From contig JAMCSD010000006.1 of the NCBI GenBank assembly GCA_023380755.1, positions 263,821 through 327,820 on the forward strand: DNA of 64,000 bases. The letters run 5' to 3'. The DNA is from Patescibacteria group bacterium. Its GTDB lineage: Bacteria > Patescibacteria > Microgenomatia > UBA12405. A program made the translations under genes and the position numbers. Every line of letters starts with the position of its first letter. The stretch's first letter is position 1. Positions 34,140-42,517 of the stretch are shown here, in pieces. The notes beneath the pieces were generated by a model. The model was not told the origin of the DNA. It saw only the letters and a list, made by a program, of their open reading frames with translations, and did not search any database.

Positions 34140-35307
34140 TTTGGGCAATCTTGTTTCCTTCCCGAACGGCAAAATTCGTTCCCCGGTCTTCCGGAAAAAT
34201 TTGGGCAAAATTTGCCTGATAAATATTTTTTTCCACCGTTTCGTAAGATGGCACTTGGTAGTCGGTCGTTACAATATGCTGGGCGTTGGCCAATTTAAAA
34301 ACAAAGCTTTGGGTCACCTCTTTTTCCTTAAACTCCGGAAAGATTTTAGATAGATACATAAAAAACTCCTTTTTAACTTTCTCCTCCTCAGCTTGGAATA
34401 AGTGGTGTTCATGAGGCACATAAGTCCCCAAGTAATAGACGTGTTCACCTTTGTACTCCTTGGTGCCGACCAGGTTGGTATGTTGAATTAAAGCCAAGAA
34501 AGGGGAGTGTGGGTCATTAATATTATGCCAATAATAAGGGCTAAGAGATTGTTTGCTGGTAAAGATTACTTCCACCGCGCCAATATAGGTCACTCCTTTA
34601 ACCGGCCCAGTCATTAATACTTTATCGTAAGCTTTCTTTAACTTATCAAAGTCTTTAATAAATGTTTTGGTTTTTACTTCTCCACCTAACTTTTTAATTT
34701 CTATTTCTAATCGCTCGATCAATTGCTGAAATCCGCCGGTCATATAACCTAACATTCCATTGGAATTGCCCCGGGTATGAATTCTGGCCCACAACCAAGC
34801 CATGGAGACATGTTGATAATAATTGTGGAATTTGCCTTTTAGTAATGGCTCCCAGATTACCTGATAAGCCGCCTTCCCGTTCCATTTTTTCATCCATTGG
34901 TAAGCCGGGATAGCTTTATATTTTTTCCAATTATTATCCTTTTGCAGCCACAGACCCACCATCCCTGTTCGAACCCGGTCGGCAAAACCAATCGCTCCAA
35001 AGGTTAATAAGTCCTTTGGACCGCTAAATGAATACAACTGGTGTTCAAAATAGACCGCCGTCTTATCTGGGTACCACTGCAGCTTGTCGCTTAATCCCAA
35101 TTCTTCGATCAAATTTAATATCTCAGTATCGGTCGTAAAGATGTGATGATAGGCCTTTTCCAAATAGGTGCCATTAATTTTAAACCCCGATAATAATCCG
35201 CCGACTTGTTCGTTTTTTTCGAAAATCGTCACCTCGTGGCCGTTTTGTAACAGCCGGTACGCCGCTACCATTCCCGTCAGTCCACCCCCGACAATTGCTA
35301 CTTTCAT
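34126..35307 (-). CDS. FAD-dependent amine-oxidase-like oxidoreductase
   Basis: The 393-residue protein opens with a Rossmann dinucleotide motif, VGGGLTGMVAAYRL (about residues 6-19), then FEKNEQVGGLLSGF (about 30-43), the FAD-ribose Glu and conserved Gly pair of the flavin amine-oxidase / protoporphyrinogen-oxidase / UDP-galactopyranose-mutase-like superfamily. A C-terminal PSYETVEKNIYQANF segment fits the FAD-binding return motif. The substrate is unknown; sugar-nucleotide or isoprenoid chemistry is possible. It starts within the stop of the 85-residue gene (ATGA overlap), forming a two-gene minus-strand operon inserted between rpsG and fusA. Confidence 0.8.
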   Translation of the reverse strand: MKVAIVGGGLTGMVAAYRLLQNGHEVTIFEKNEQVGGLLSGFKINGTYLEKAYHHIFTTDTEILNLIEELGLSDKLQWYPDKTAVYFEHQLYSFSGPKDLLTFGAIGFADRVRTGMVGLWLQKDNNWKKYKAIPAYQWMKKWNGKAAYQVIWEPLLKGKFHNYYQHVSMAWLWARIHTRGNSNGMLGYMTGGFQQLIERLEIEIKKLGGEVKTKTFIKDFDKLKKAYDKVLMTGPVKGVTYIGAVEVIFTSKQSLSPYYWHNINDPHSPFLALIQHTNLVGTKEYKGEHVYYLGTYVPHEHHLFQAEEEKVKKEFFMYLSKIFPEFKEKEVTQSFVFKLANAQHIVTTDYQVPSYETVEKNIYQANFAQIFPEDRGTNFAVREGNKIAQIIRE

Positions 35308-35561
35308 TTTTGTTCCCGGACAACGGCATTACGGATGGTGCAGGCGCTGGTTTGCTCCAACACTCCCCAGGCCCGGCGCGACAGATCAACATAATGATCC
35401 ACGTACTCCGCTTCCCGTCGGCTCAATACATGCTGGCCACGAACTTCCCATCTAATCAAAGTCCGGACTTGCCGGTCCAATAATTCATTTATTTTCAGCT
35501 GCGCTGACCAGCCATGATCCGCCACCTGTTTTTCAATGCCTCTGAGTGTCGTTATTACCAT
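35304..35561 (-). CDS. Hypothetical helical protein, 85 residues
   Basis: The product is basic and helical (LKINELLDRQVRTLIRWEV and RREAEYVDHYVDLSRRAW) without a recognised family. AAGGA lies 6 bases before the ATG as a Shine-Dalgarno sequence. It is coupled to the FAD oxidoreductase by an ATGA overlap. It could be an accessory protein; function unknown. Confidence 0.6.
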   Translation of the reverse strand: MVITTLRGIEKQVADHGWSAQLKINELLDRQVRTLIRWEVRGQHVLSRREAEYVDHYVDLSRRAWGVLEQTSACTIRNAVVREQK

Positions 35562-35608
35562 ATATTGTCCTTGTTTATTAACTACCCTATGGTATCATAC
35601 ATACATTC

Positions 35609-35640
35609 GACTGTTGCCAAAAAGCAGCAGTCTAATTTTT
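35609..35640 (+). promoter_or_regulatory. Hairpin with T-run in the fusA upstream region
   Basis: GACTGTTGC (35609-35617) pairs with GCAGCAGTC (35624-35632, one G-U) with loop CAAAAA, followed by TAATTTTT. It looks like an intrinsic terminator, but it lies between divergent genes, just after a possible -10 TATCAT (35593-35598), so it could be an attenuator or a protective 5' hairpin in a long fusA leader. Confidence 0.45.
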
Positions 35641-35652
35641 GTCGAATTTTAT

Positions 35653-35681
35653 TTGACATCAAGATTTAGATATTTGTCATT
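35653..35681 (+). promoter_or_regulatory. Putative fusA promoter
   Basis: TTGACA (35653-35658) is a perfect -35; the -10 is poor (TGTCAT at 35675-35680 with a 16-base spacer, or GTCATT one base later). The leader would be short. Moderate support only. Confidence 0.4.
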
Positions 35682-35689
35682 TTTTATTT

Positions 35690-37792
35690 ATGGCTGACGC
35701 TATTAAATTAACAAAAAATCGGATTGTGCCGATGGAAAAAGTCCGTAACATCGGCATTATTGCTCACATTGATGCTGGCAAAACCACCACCACCGAACGG
35801 ATTCTTTTTTACACTGGGAAAATTCACAAAATGGGTTCCATCGATGAGGGTACCACCACCACCGATACCATGGTCCAAGAACGTGAACGTGGTATTACCA
35901 TTCAATCTGCCTGTATCACTACTTTTTGGAAGGATCACCGTTTCAACATTATTGATACTCCCGGCCATGTAGATTTCACTGCTGAAGTGGAACGATCTTT
36001 GCGTGTTCTCGATGGCGCCATCATGGTCTTTGACGGTAATGCCGGTGTCCAAGCCCAGTCGGAAACTGTTTGGCGGCAAGCTGATAAATATGGCGTCCCC
36101 CGGATTGCTTTCGTCAACAAAATGGATAAAGTCGGTGCTTCTTTTGACATGACTCTCAAAAGCATTGATGATAAACTCCGCGCTCCGGTAGTCCCCATGG
36201 TAATTCCCATTGGTGAAGAACACGCTCACGTCGGAGTCGTGGATCTTATGACCATGAAAATGATCATTTGGGATAAAGATGATCAGGGAATCGAATTTAG
36301 CGTCCAAGATGTTACTCCCGAATATCTCGACAAAGCCAAAGCCGCCCGCGCCCATATGGTGGAAAAAATCGCCGGAGAAGACGAGGTCTTAATGGAAAAA
36401 TTCTTAAATGATGAAGAAATTTCCGTGGCCGAATTAAAAGCTGCCCTCCGCAAAGCGACCATTGCCCGCAAGCTCTTCCCCATTTACTGCGGTTCCTCCT
36501 GGCGCAATAAAGGGATTCAGCCGGTTCTCGACGGCATCGTCGATTATCTGCCTTCTCCTTTAGATCTGCCTCCCGTCGAAGGTTACGATCCGGTCACCAA
36601 TGAAAAAATGTACCGCAAGCCGACTAATGATGAACTCTTATCCGCGCTTCTTTTCAAAGTCCAGGCTGATCCTCATGTCGGCACCCTTTCTTATGTCCGG
36701 ATTTATTCGGGTAAACTCGTTGCCGGTTCCGAAGTCTACAACACTACTAAGCAGAAGAATGAACGTATCGGCCGTCTGTTGTTGATGCATGCCGACAAAC
36801 GCGAGGGGATTGAAGAGGGTTATGCCGGGGAAATCGTGGCTTGTATTGGTCTTAAAGAATCCACCACCGGTGACACTCTTTGCAACGGCAACCATCCGAT
36901 TTCCTTATCTCCGATTCAATTTTCCGATCCGGTCATTTCCCTTTCAATAGAGCCGGTCACTACCGATGATCAGGAAAAAATGGGTCAAGCCCTCAACCGT
37001 CTAGCCGTTGAGGACCCCACCTTCCGTGTTTCTTATAACCACGAAACCGGCCAGACCATCATTGCCGGTATGGGCGAACTTTACCTCGATATCGTCGTGG
37101 ACCGCCTGAAGCGTGAATTCAACGTTAACGTAAAAACCGGCGCTCCTCAGGTGGCCTATAAAGAAACCATCACCATCAACGCCGAAGGCGAGGGGAAATA
37201 CATCCATCAATCCGGCGGTCACGGTCAATACGGTCACTGTAAGATTCGGGTCGAACCCAAAAATCGCGGTGAAGGCTTTGAGTTTGTGAACGCGGTCAAG
37301 GGTGGCGCCATTCCGGCTAACTTTATTCCCGCCATCGAAAAAGGTGTCAAAGAAACCCTTCTTAAAGGAATTATTGCCGGCTACCCCTGCACTGACATCA
37401 AGGTCACTGTCTATGATGGTACCTACCATGAAGTCGATTCCAGCGAAATGGCCTTTAAACTGGCTGGTTCTTATGCGATCAAAGATGCTTTTGAAGCCGC
37501 CCGTCCGATTGTCATCGAGCCTATCATGAAGTTCGAGGTCAATACCCCCTCGGAGTTCTTGGGTACGGTTATCGGCGATCTTTCTTCCCGCCGCGGTCAA
37601 ATAATCGGCACCGCCGACAGCTTGGGCTTTACTATTATTAATGCCTTCATTCCTTTGGAAGCGGTACGGGGTTATGCCACCGTTATCCGCTCCCTGACTC
37701 AGGGTCGTGGTTCCTTCTATATGGAGCCGAGCCACTACGATCCTGTTCCCATGCAAATTCAGCAAGAGTTATTAATTAAGAAAACAGCTTAA
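35690..37792 (+). CDS. fusA: Elongation factor G
   Basis: EF-G is the GTPase driving ribosomal translocation. The 700-residue product has the P-loop AHIDAGKTTTTE (about residues 24-35), the normal switch I RERGITIQSA, DTPGHVDF, the NKMDK specificity motif, and domains II-V with RGSFYMEPSHYDPVP near the end. Length is usual. Its normal RGITI contrasts with the altered switch I of EF-Tu two genes' space downstream. tuf follows 100 bases later with its own promoter. Confidence 0.99.
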   Translation: MADAIKLTKNRIVPMEKVRNIGIIAHIDAGKTTTTERILFYTGKIHKMGSIDEGTTTTDTMVQERERGITIQSACITTFWKDHRFNIIDTPGHVDFTAEVERSLRVLDGAIMVFDGNAGVQAQSETVWRQADKYGVPRIAFVNKMDKVGASFDMTLKSIDDKLRAPVVPMVIPIGEEHAHVGVVDLMTMKMIIWDKDDQGIEFSVQDVTPEYLDKAKAARAHMVEKIAGEDEVLMEKFLNDEEISVAELKAALRKATIARKLFPIYCGSSWRNKGIQPVLDGIVDYLPSPLDLPPVEGYDPVTNEKMYRKPTNDELLSALLFKVQADPHVGTLSYVRIYSGKLVAGSEVYNTTKQKNERIGRLLLMHADKREGIEEGYAGEIVACIGLKESTTGDTLCNGNHPISLSPIQFSDPVISLSIEPVTTDDQEKMGQALNRLAVEDPTFRVSYNHETGQTIIAGMGELYLDIVVDRLKREFNVNVKTGAPQVAYKETITINAEGEGKYIHQSGGHGQYGHCKIRVEPKNRGEGFEFVNAVKGGAIPANFIPAIEKGVKETLLKGIIAGYPCTDIKVTVYDGTYHEVDSSEMAFKLAGSYAIKDAFEAARPIVIEPIMKFEVNTPSEFLGTVIGDLSSRRGQIIGTADSLGFTIINAFIPLEAVRGYATVIRSLTQGRGSFYMEPSHYDPVPMQIQQELLIKKTA

Positions 37793-37799
37793 GTTGTGC

Positions 37800-37828
37800 T
37801 TGCAAACGAGGTAACTTGCTGATACAAT
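37800..37828 (+). promoter_or_regulatory. tuf promoter
   Basis: TTGCAA (37800-37805), an exact 17-base spacer, then TACAAT (37823-37828). The leader is about 58 bases, A-rich and without a clear Shine-Dalgarno sequence. Confidence 0.75.
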
Positions 37829-37892
37829 CGTTAAGCATTTTAAGCTAAAATTATTATAAAATTATTAGTTTTGCACAAAAAAGAATAAATAT

Positions 37893-39065
37893 ATGGCTGA
37901 CACCTATGTTAGATCCAAACCGCACGTTAACGTTGGTACGATTGGTCACGTCGATCATGGTAAAACCACTTTAACCGCTGCTATTACAAAAGTTCAGGGT
38001 AATCCCAAAGCTTACGCTGATATTGCCAAGGGTGGTACGGTTCGTGATGCTTCCAAGATCGTCACCATTGCTATCTCCCACGTTGAATACGAAACCGAAA
38101 AACGTCATTATGCCCACATTGACTGCCCTGGTCATGCTGACTACGTCAAAAACATGATCACTGGTGCCGCCCAAATGGACGGCGCTATTCTGGTCGTTTC
38201 TGCTCCGGATGGCCCAATGCCTCAGACCCGCGAGCATGTCCTTTTAGCCAACCAAGTGAACGTTCCCCGCATCGTTGTTTACCTGAATAAGGTCGACTTA
38301 GTAGAGGATCCGGAATTCTTGGATCTCGTCGAAATGGAAATCCGTGAGCTCCTAAAGAAATACAACTTCCCCGGTGACGAAGTCCCTATTATTCGTGGTT
38401 CCGCTCTTAAGGCTCTTGAGGGTGACGCCGAAGGTGTCGCTTCTATCAAGAAGCTTATGGAAGCTTTGGATACTTATATTCCTGAACCTAAGCGCGAACT
38501 TGATAAGCCTTTCTTAATGCCCGTGGAAGACGTTTTCTCCATCAAAGGTCGTGGAACTGTCGCAACCGGTCGTATTGAGCGCGGCGTTGTCAAGGTTAAC
38601 GAAGAAATCGAATTGGTCGGTCTTCGTGATACCCGTAAGGCTGTTGTTACTGGTGTCGAAATGTTCCACAAGACTCTGGACCAAGGTCAAGCTGGCGATA
38701 ATGTCGGTATCTTGCTCCGCGGTATTGAAAAAGAAGACATCGAACGCGGTCAGGTTTTGGCCAAACCCGGTACGATTACTCCTCATACCAAGTTCAAGGC
38801 TCAAATTTACTTACTCAAGAAAGAGGAAGGTGGCCGCCATACCCCAATTTTCACTGGCTATAGGCCCCAAGTCTTCATTCGGACCACTGACGTTACCGGT
38901 GATATTGAATTAGCCGCCGGTGTCGAAATGGTCATGCCTGGCGATAATGCCGACGTTACCGTTAAGCTCATCAAACCAGTTGCTATGGAAGCTGGTCAGC
39001 GTTTCGCTATCCGCGAAGGTGGTTTAACAGTTGGCGCTGGAGCCATCGTTGAAATTTTAGAGTAA
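37893..39065 (+). CDS. tuf: Elongation factor Tu with divergent switch I
   Basis: EF-Tu delivers aminoacyl-tRNA to the ribosome. The 390-residue product keeps the P-loop GHVDHGKT (residues 18-25), DCPGHADYVKNM with the catalytic His, NKVD and GSALKAL, and full domains II and III. Switch I is unusual: DASKIVTIAISHVEY (52-66) replaces the almost universal ARGITINTSHVEY. The Mg-binding Thr is kept as T58, but the Arg-Gly before it and Asn-Thr after it are lost. There is one copy in the window. A strong terminator follows, so it is transcribed alone. Confidence 0.98.
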   Translation: MADTYVRSKPHVNVGTIGHVDHGKTTLTAAITKVQGNPKAYADIAKGGTVRDASKIVTIAISHVEYETEKRHYAHIDCPGHADYVKNMITGAAQMDGAILVVSAPDGPMPQTREHVLLANQVNVPRIVVYLNKVDLVEDPEFLDLVEMEIRELLKKYNFPGDEVPIIRGSALKALEGDAEGVASIKKLMEALDTYIPEPKRELDKPFLMPVEDVFSIKGRGTVATGRIERGVVKVNEEIELVGLRDTRKAVVTGVEMFHKTLDQGQAGDNVGILLRGIEKEDIERGQVLAKPGTITPHTKFKAQIYLLKKEEGGRHTPIFTGYRPQVFIRTTDVTGDIELAAGVEMVMPGDNADVTVKLIKPVAMEAGQRFAIREGGLTVGAGAIVEILE

Positions 39066-39076
39066 AGATTTATTGA

Positions 39077-39115
39077 GAGGCACCCCCCGCAACGGCGGAG
39101 GGATGCCTCTTTGTT
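39077..39115 (+). terminator. Intrinsic terminator after tuf
   Basis: GAGGCA (39077-39082) pairs with TGCCTC (39104-39109) and the inner CCC/GGG and CCGC/GCGG pairs close an AACG loop; TTTGTT follows. It is GC-rich and strong. Confidence 0.85.
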
Positions 39116-39140
39116 AAGTCCTTAATTAACTTAACCATTA

Positions 39141-39153
39141 AACAAATTAACAA
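39141..39153 (+). repeat. Shared leader word before rpsJ
   Basis: AACAAATTAACAA is identical to 24385-24397 before rpoB. It sits 9 bases before the rpsJ ATG in an A-rich leader with no Shine-Dalgarno sequence. No clear -10 box was found for the S10 operon. Confidence 0.45.
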
Positions 39154-39162
39154 TTAAAACCA

Positions 39163-39474
39163 ATGACCAAAGGTAATCGTATCCGCATCCGTCTCAAGTC
39201 CTTCGACCATCGGATCATCGATGAAGCCGCAGTAAAAATTGTAGAGACAGCGGTTACAGCTGGTGCTAAAGTCCAAGGCCCGATTCCTTTACCGACCTCT
39301 CGGAAAGTAATCACGGTCTTAACCAGTCCCCATGTTGACAAGAATGCTCGGGAGCACTTCGAGATGAGAACGCATAAGCGTTTAATTGATATTGATAACG
39401 CCAGTTTACGGATTATCGACAGCTTGCAGCACTTGGATTTGCCTTCCGGTGTCGAGGTTGAAGTCAAGATGTAA
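39163..39474 (+). CDS. rpsJ: 30S ribosomal protein S10
   Basis: S10 binds the 30S head and also partners NusB in antitermination. The 103-residue product has IRIRLKSFDHRIIDEAAVKI at the start and GPIPLPTSRKVITVLTSPHVDK, the conserved loop, then FEMRTHKRLIDI. Length and motifs are normal. It opens the S10-spc-alpha ribosomal cluster that runs nearly unbroken to 55645. Confidence 0.98.
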   Translation: MTKGNRIRIRLKSFDHRIIDEAAVKIVETAVTAGAKVQGPIPLPTSRKVITVLTSPHVDKNAREHFEMRTHKRLIDIDNASLRIIDSLQHLDLPSGVEVEVKM

Positions 39475-39483
39475 GGGGTTCTT

Positions 39484-40101
39484 ATGTTGTCTGGATTTAT
39501 CATCAAAAAAGGTTCGATGGAAAGGGTCTTCCTGGAAAATGGCAACTTAATTGCCGTTACCAAGTGTACCGCCCTGCCGTTAACCGTTACCCAAATTAAA
39601 ACCGCGGAAAAAGATGGTTACCAAGCAGTTCAGGTAGCCTATGGTAAGCGTCTCCGCAACTCCGCCGCTACGGCTGGCAAGTTAAAGAAGCTTAAGTTGG
39701 ATCTGACCCCCAAAGGCTTTATTGAATTTAATCCAACCGCCGAAATTCCCGCTGTTGGTTCCGAAGTTCGTGTCGAAGCCGTTTTAAAAGAAGGCGACCA
39801 GGTCAATTTGACTGGTACTTCCAAAGGTCGGGGTTATGCCGGTGTGATTAAGCGCCACGGCTTCCATCGACAACCTGTTTCCGGTGGTCAATCAGATCGC
39901 ACCCGCGCTCCTGGAGCTATTGGCGCCCAGACTCCCGGCAAGGTGGTCATGGGTAAAAAAATGCCTGGTCATATGGGTAATGCGACTACTACGGTCATGA
40001 ATGCCAAGGTCATCAAAATCAATGCCGATTCTAACGAATTACTTATTTCTGGCAACGTTCCCGGGCCTCGCAATTCCTGGGTAGTTATCAAAAAACTTTA
40101 A
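39484..40101 (+). CDS. rplC: 50S ribosomal protein L3
   Basis: L3 helps start 50S assembly and reaches toward the peptidyl transferase centre. The 205-residue product has the central loop GTSKGRGYAGVIKRHGFHRQ, then the conserved GAIGAQTPGKVVMGKKMPGHMG. The glutamine of the methylation site region is present. AGGGGTTCTT precedes the ATG. It lies 9 bases after rpsJ. Confidence 0.98.
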   Translation: MLSGFIIKKGSMERVFLENGNLIAVTKCTALPLTVTQIKTAEKDGYQAVQVAYGKRLRNSAATAGKLKKLKLDLTPKGFIEFNPTAEIPAVGSEVRVEAVLKEGDQVNLTGTSKGRGYAGVIKRHGFHRQPVSGGQSDRTRAPGAIGAQTPGKVVMGKKMPGHMGNATTTVMNAKVIKINADSNELLISGNVPGPRNSWVVIKKL

Positions 40102-40104
40102 CCT

Positions 40105-40740
40105 ATGAAAATTAATGTTTACAATCTTGAGCCTACCGTTGTTGGTGAAATGAATTTACCGGCCGCCACTTTTGCTGCCAAGGGCAGCGATCAGGTCGTC
40201 GCCCAGGCTATCCGGGTCTATCTTCAGGACCAGCGCCGATCTACGGCAAAAACCAAAAACCGTAATGAAGTTAGTGGGACGACTAAAAAAGTTTGGTCCC
40301 AAAAAGGTACCGGCAATGCCCGTCACGGTTCCCGCAAAGCCCCCATCTTTGTTGGCGGCGGCGTGACTCATGGCCCCACTGGTGAACAAAATTTTAAGCT
40401 GTCTTTAACCAAAAAAATGTCTAAAAAAGCTAAACGATTAGTTTTGTCCAAATTAGCGGCCAATAAAGCTGTCGCTGCCATTGAAAAGCTCTCAGCCATT
40501 GATCCCAAAACCAAGGCCGCCGCTAAATTACTAGCTGGACTTAAGGCCAAAGATGCGGTACTATCTAAAAGTCGAAAAATTGGTGTCCTCTTGGCTAAAA
40601 ACAATGGTACGGTGACTCGTGCTTTTGGTAATCTCCCCGAGGTCAAATTGCTTACTCTGCAATCACTCAATGTTTACGACTTATCTTTAATTAATTATTT
40701 GATCGCTTCCAAAAAAGCGTTAACCGAAATCGCTAAATAA
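40105..40740 (+). CDS. rplD: 50S ribosomal protein L4
   Basis: L4 lines the exit tunnel and in some bacteria represses its own operon. The 211-residue product has the tunnel loop KKVWSQKGTGNARHGSRKAP with the family G-T-G-x-A-R-x-G-S pattern, followed by GGGVTHGPTGEQNFKLSLTKK. Length is normal. It begins 3 bases after rplC. Confidence 0.97.
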   Translation: MKINVYNLEPTVVGEMNLPAATFAAKGSDQVVAQAIRVYLQDQRRSTAKTKNRNEVSGTTKKVWSQKGTGNARHGSRKAPIFVGGGVTHGPTGEQNFKLSLTKKMSKKAKRLVLSKLAANKAVAAIEKLSAIDPKTKAAAKLLAGLKAKDAVLSKSRKIGVLLAKNNGTVTRAFGNLPEVKLLTLQSLNVYDLSLINYLIASKKALTEIAK

Positions 40741-40741
40741 T

Positions 40742-41032
40742 ATGATTTTCCGACCGGTTATTACCGAAAAATCACTTTTGGATCAGCAGCAAGGAAAATA
40801 TCATTTCTTTGTGAATACTGAAGCCAACAAATTCCAAATTCGGCAATCTTTTATCGCTCTTTTTGGAGTTAAGCCTTTGGCGATCAATACCTCTGTCAAG
40901 AAATTCCGGACCAAAATGGATTGGAAGCGTCGTGTCACTTTAGTCAAAGGTCCGCAAAAGAAGGTCATTATTACAGTCCCCAAAGATACCAAACTCAACC
41001 TTTTAGCCACTGATACTAAAAAGACTAAATAA
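40742..41032 (+). CDS. rplW: 50S ribosomal protein L23
   Basis: L23 sits at the tunnel exit and docks trigger factor and SRP. The 96-residue product has RPVITEKSLLDQQQGKYHFFV and NKFQIRQSFIALFGVKPLAIN, then a short basic hairpin (KMDWKRRVTLVKGPQKKVI). It overlaps nothing and starts one base after rplD. Confidence 0.96.
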   Translation: MIFRPVITEKSLLDQQQGKYHFFVNTEANKFQIRQSFIALFGVKPLAINTSVKKFRTKMDWKRRVTLVKGPQKKVIITVPKDTKLNLLATDTKKTK

Positions 41033-41034
41033 CT

Positions 41035-41775
41035 ATGTCACATCTCGCCTTATACACCATCAAGAAAAAGACCAGCGGCCGTGATGCTTTTGGCCATGTT
41101 TCCACCCGCCACCGCGGTGGTGAACAAAAGCGCTTCTTGCGTTTAATTGATTGGAAACGCGAAAAATCTTTGTCGGCTAAAGTGATTGCCATCGAATACG
41201 ATCCCAACCGCACCGCTGATATTGCCCTTCTTAATTATCAGGATGGGGAAAAACGCTATATTATTGCTCCTTCTAACCTCAAAGTCGGTGATATTGTCAC
41301 TTCGGGGCCGACCGCCGCTATCAAAGATGGTAATCACTTGCCTCTTAAAAATATCCCTGTCGGTGTACCGATTCATTGTTTGGAAATTACCCCCGGCCGC
41401 GGAGCTCAAATGATCAAAAGTGCTGGGTCCGCCGCCTTTGTTCAAAGTATTGATGACAACATCGCTACCGTTAAACTCCCTTCCGGTGAAATCCGTCTCT
41501 TTAACGCCAATTGTTACGCCACTATTGGCCAAGTTGGCAACGCTGATTTAATGAACCAGAAATTAACTAAAGCCGGTCAAATGCGCCATCGGGGAATTCG
41601 ACCCACCGTTCGCGGTGTCGCTCAACACCCCGACTCCCATCCCCATGGTGGTGGCGAAGGTCGCTCTTCTGTGGGTATGAATCCCAAGACCCCTTGGGGT
41701 AAACCCGCCATGGGTAAAAAGACCCGGGCTAAAAAGAAAGCTTCTAATAAATTAATTGTTAAACACAGATCCTAA
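41035..41775 (+). CDS. rplB: 50S ribosomal protein L2, short N-terminus
   Basis: L2 is needed for subunit joining and peptidyl transferase assembly. The 246-residue product is about 30 residues shorter than usual; the N-terminal extension is trimmed. The core is intact (EYDPNRTADIALLNYQDGEKRYI, GRGAQMIKSAGSAAF) and the active-site loop reads SHPHGGGEGRSSVG, with Ser in place of the usual Asp before HPHGGGEGR. The C-terminus is Lys-rich. It overlaps the rpsS start by one base. Confidence 0.97.
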   Translation: MSHLALYTIKKKTSGRDAFGHVSTRHRGGEQKRFLRLIDWKREKSLSAKVIAIEYDPNRTADIALLNYQDGEKRYIIAPSNLKVGDIVTSGPTAAIKDGNHLPLKNIPVGVPIHCLEITPGRGAQMIKSAGSAAFVQSIDDNIATVKLPSGEIRLFNANCYATIGQVGNADLMNQKLTKAGQMRHRGIRPTVRGVAQHPDSHPHGGGEGRSSVGMNPKTPWGKPAMGKKTRAKKKASNKLIVKHRS

Positions 41776-42053
41776 TGTCACGCAGTTCCAACAAAGGTCC
41801 CTACATCGATGCTAATCTCGAAAAGAAAGTGGCTAAAATGGGCCGCCCTAGTGGTCCAATTAAAACCTGGGCCCGCGCTAGCCAAATTGCGCCTGAATTT
41901 GTCGGTTTTACCTTTCAAGTCCACAACGGTCATAAATTCATTGATGTCTACGTCACCGAAGACATGGTCGGTCACCGTTTAGGCGAATTCTCGCCTACCA
42001 GAACCTTTAAAGGCCATGGTCGCGTCGTCAAACGGGTGATCGAAAAGACATAA
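41775..42053 (+). CDS. rpsS: 30S ribosomal protein S19
   Basis: S19 binds the 30S head with S13. The 92-residue product starts MSRSSNKGPYIDANLEKKV and has the conserved TWARASQIAPEFVGFTFQVHNG and GHRLGEFSPTRTFKGHG. Usual length. It is coupled to rplB by a one-base overlap. Confidence 0.97.
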   Translation: MSRSSNKGPYIDANLEKKVAKMGRPSGPIKTWARASQIAPEFVGFTFQVHNGHKFIDVYVTEDMVGHRLGEFSPTRTFKGHGRVVKRVIEKT

Positions 42054-42060
42054 AAAAACT

Positions 42061-42516
42061 ATGCCAGCTGTTACCAAAAAAACTACCAAAACTACTGCCA
42101 AGCCAGTCACCAAAAAGACGGCAGCTCCCCAGGTGCTTCCTCCGGCTCCGGTTGCTCCGGTGGCGACCTCTGCCGAAATTCGCTTCCGCAACAACAATTT
42201 ACTCATATCTCCCCGAAAGTTACGCCTCTTAGCTAACGTGGTTAAAACTCTGGTCCCCGCTGAAGCCTTACTCCGCCTTAAATTTACTAATTCCAAATCT
42301 GCCCGTATCTTGGTAAAATCGATCCAATCGGCTGTTAATGATGCTACCCGCAATCATGGTTTGCTCGAAAGTTCTCTTCGTTTCCGTTCTATTCGTGTTG
42401 ACGAAGGCCAAAAAATTAAGCGGATGGATAAGTCACACGGCTCCCGTTTTAACCGTGGGGTGATCATCAAACGTCACAGTCGATTAGAAATTATGTTAAC
42501 AGGCCAAAAACAATAA
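42061..42516 (+). CDS. rplV: 50S ribosomal protein L22 with N-terminal extension
   Basis: L22 lines the exit tunnel. The 151-residue product carries a roughly 35-residue Lys/Thr/Pro/Ala-rich extension before the core (FRNNNLLISPRKLRLLANVV). The tunnel hairpin tip reads KIKRMDKSHGSRFNRG where most bacteria have a PRARGRA-type sequence, so the tunnel wall may differ. It lies between rpsS and rpsC as usual. Confidence 0.95.
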   Translation: MPAVTKKTTKTTAKPVTKKTAAPQVLPPAPVAPVATSAEIRFRNNNLLISPRKLRLLANVVKTLVPAEALLRLKFTNSKSARILVKSIQSAVNDATRNHGLLESSLRFRSIRVDEGQKIKRMDKSHGSRFNRGVIIKRHSRLEIMLTGQKQ

Positions 42517-42517
42517 T

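Noticed and set aside
35708..36355. Minus-strand 215-residue open frame opposite the fusA start
   Set aside because: Antisense shadow of the EF-G GTPase domain without its own start signals.
37001..37765. Minus-strand 254-residue open frame opposite fusA
   Set aside because: It lies wholly antisense to the conserved end of EF-G; composition follows the codon pattern of fusA and no family is matched.
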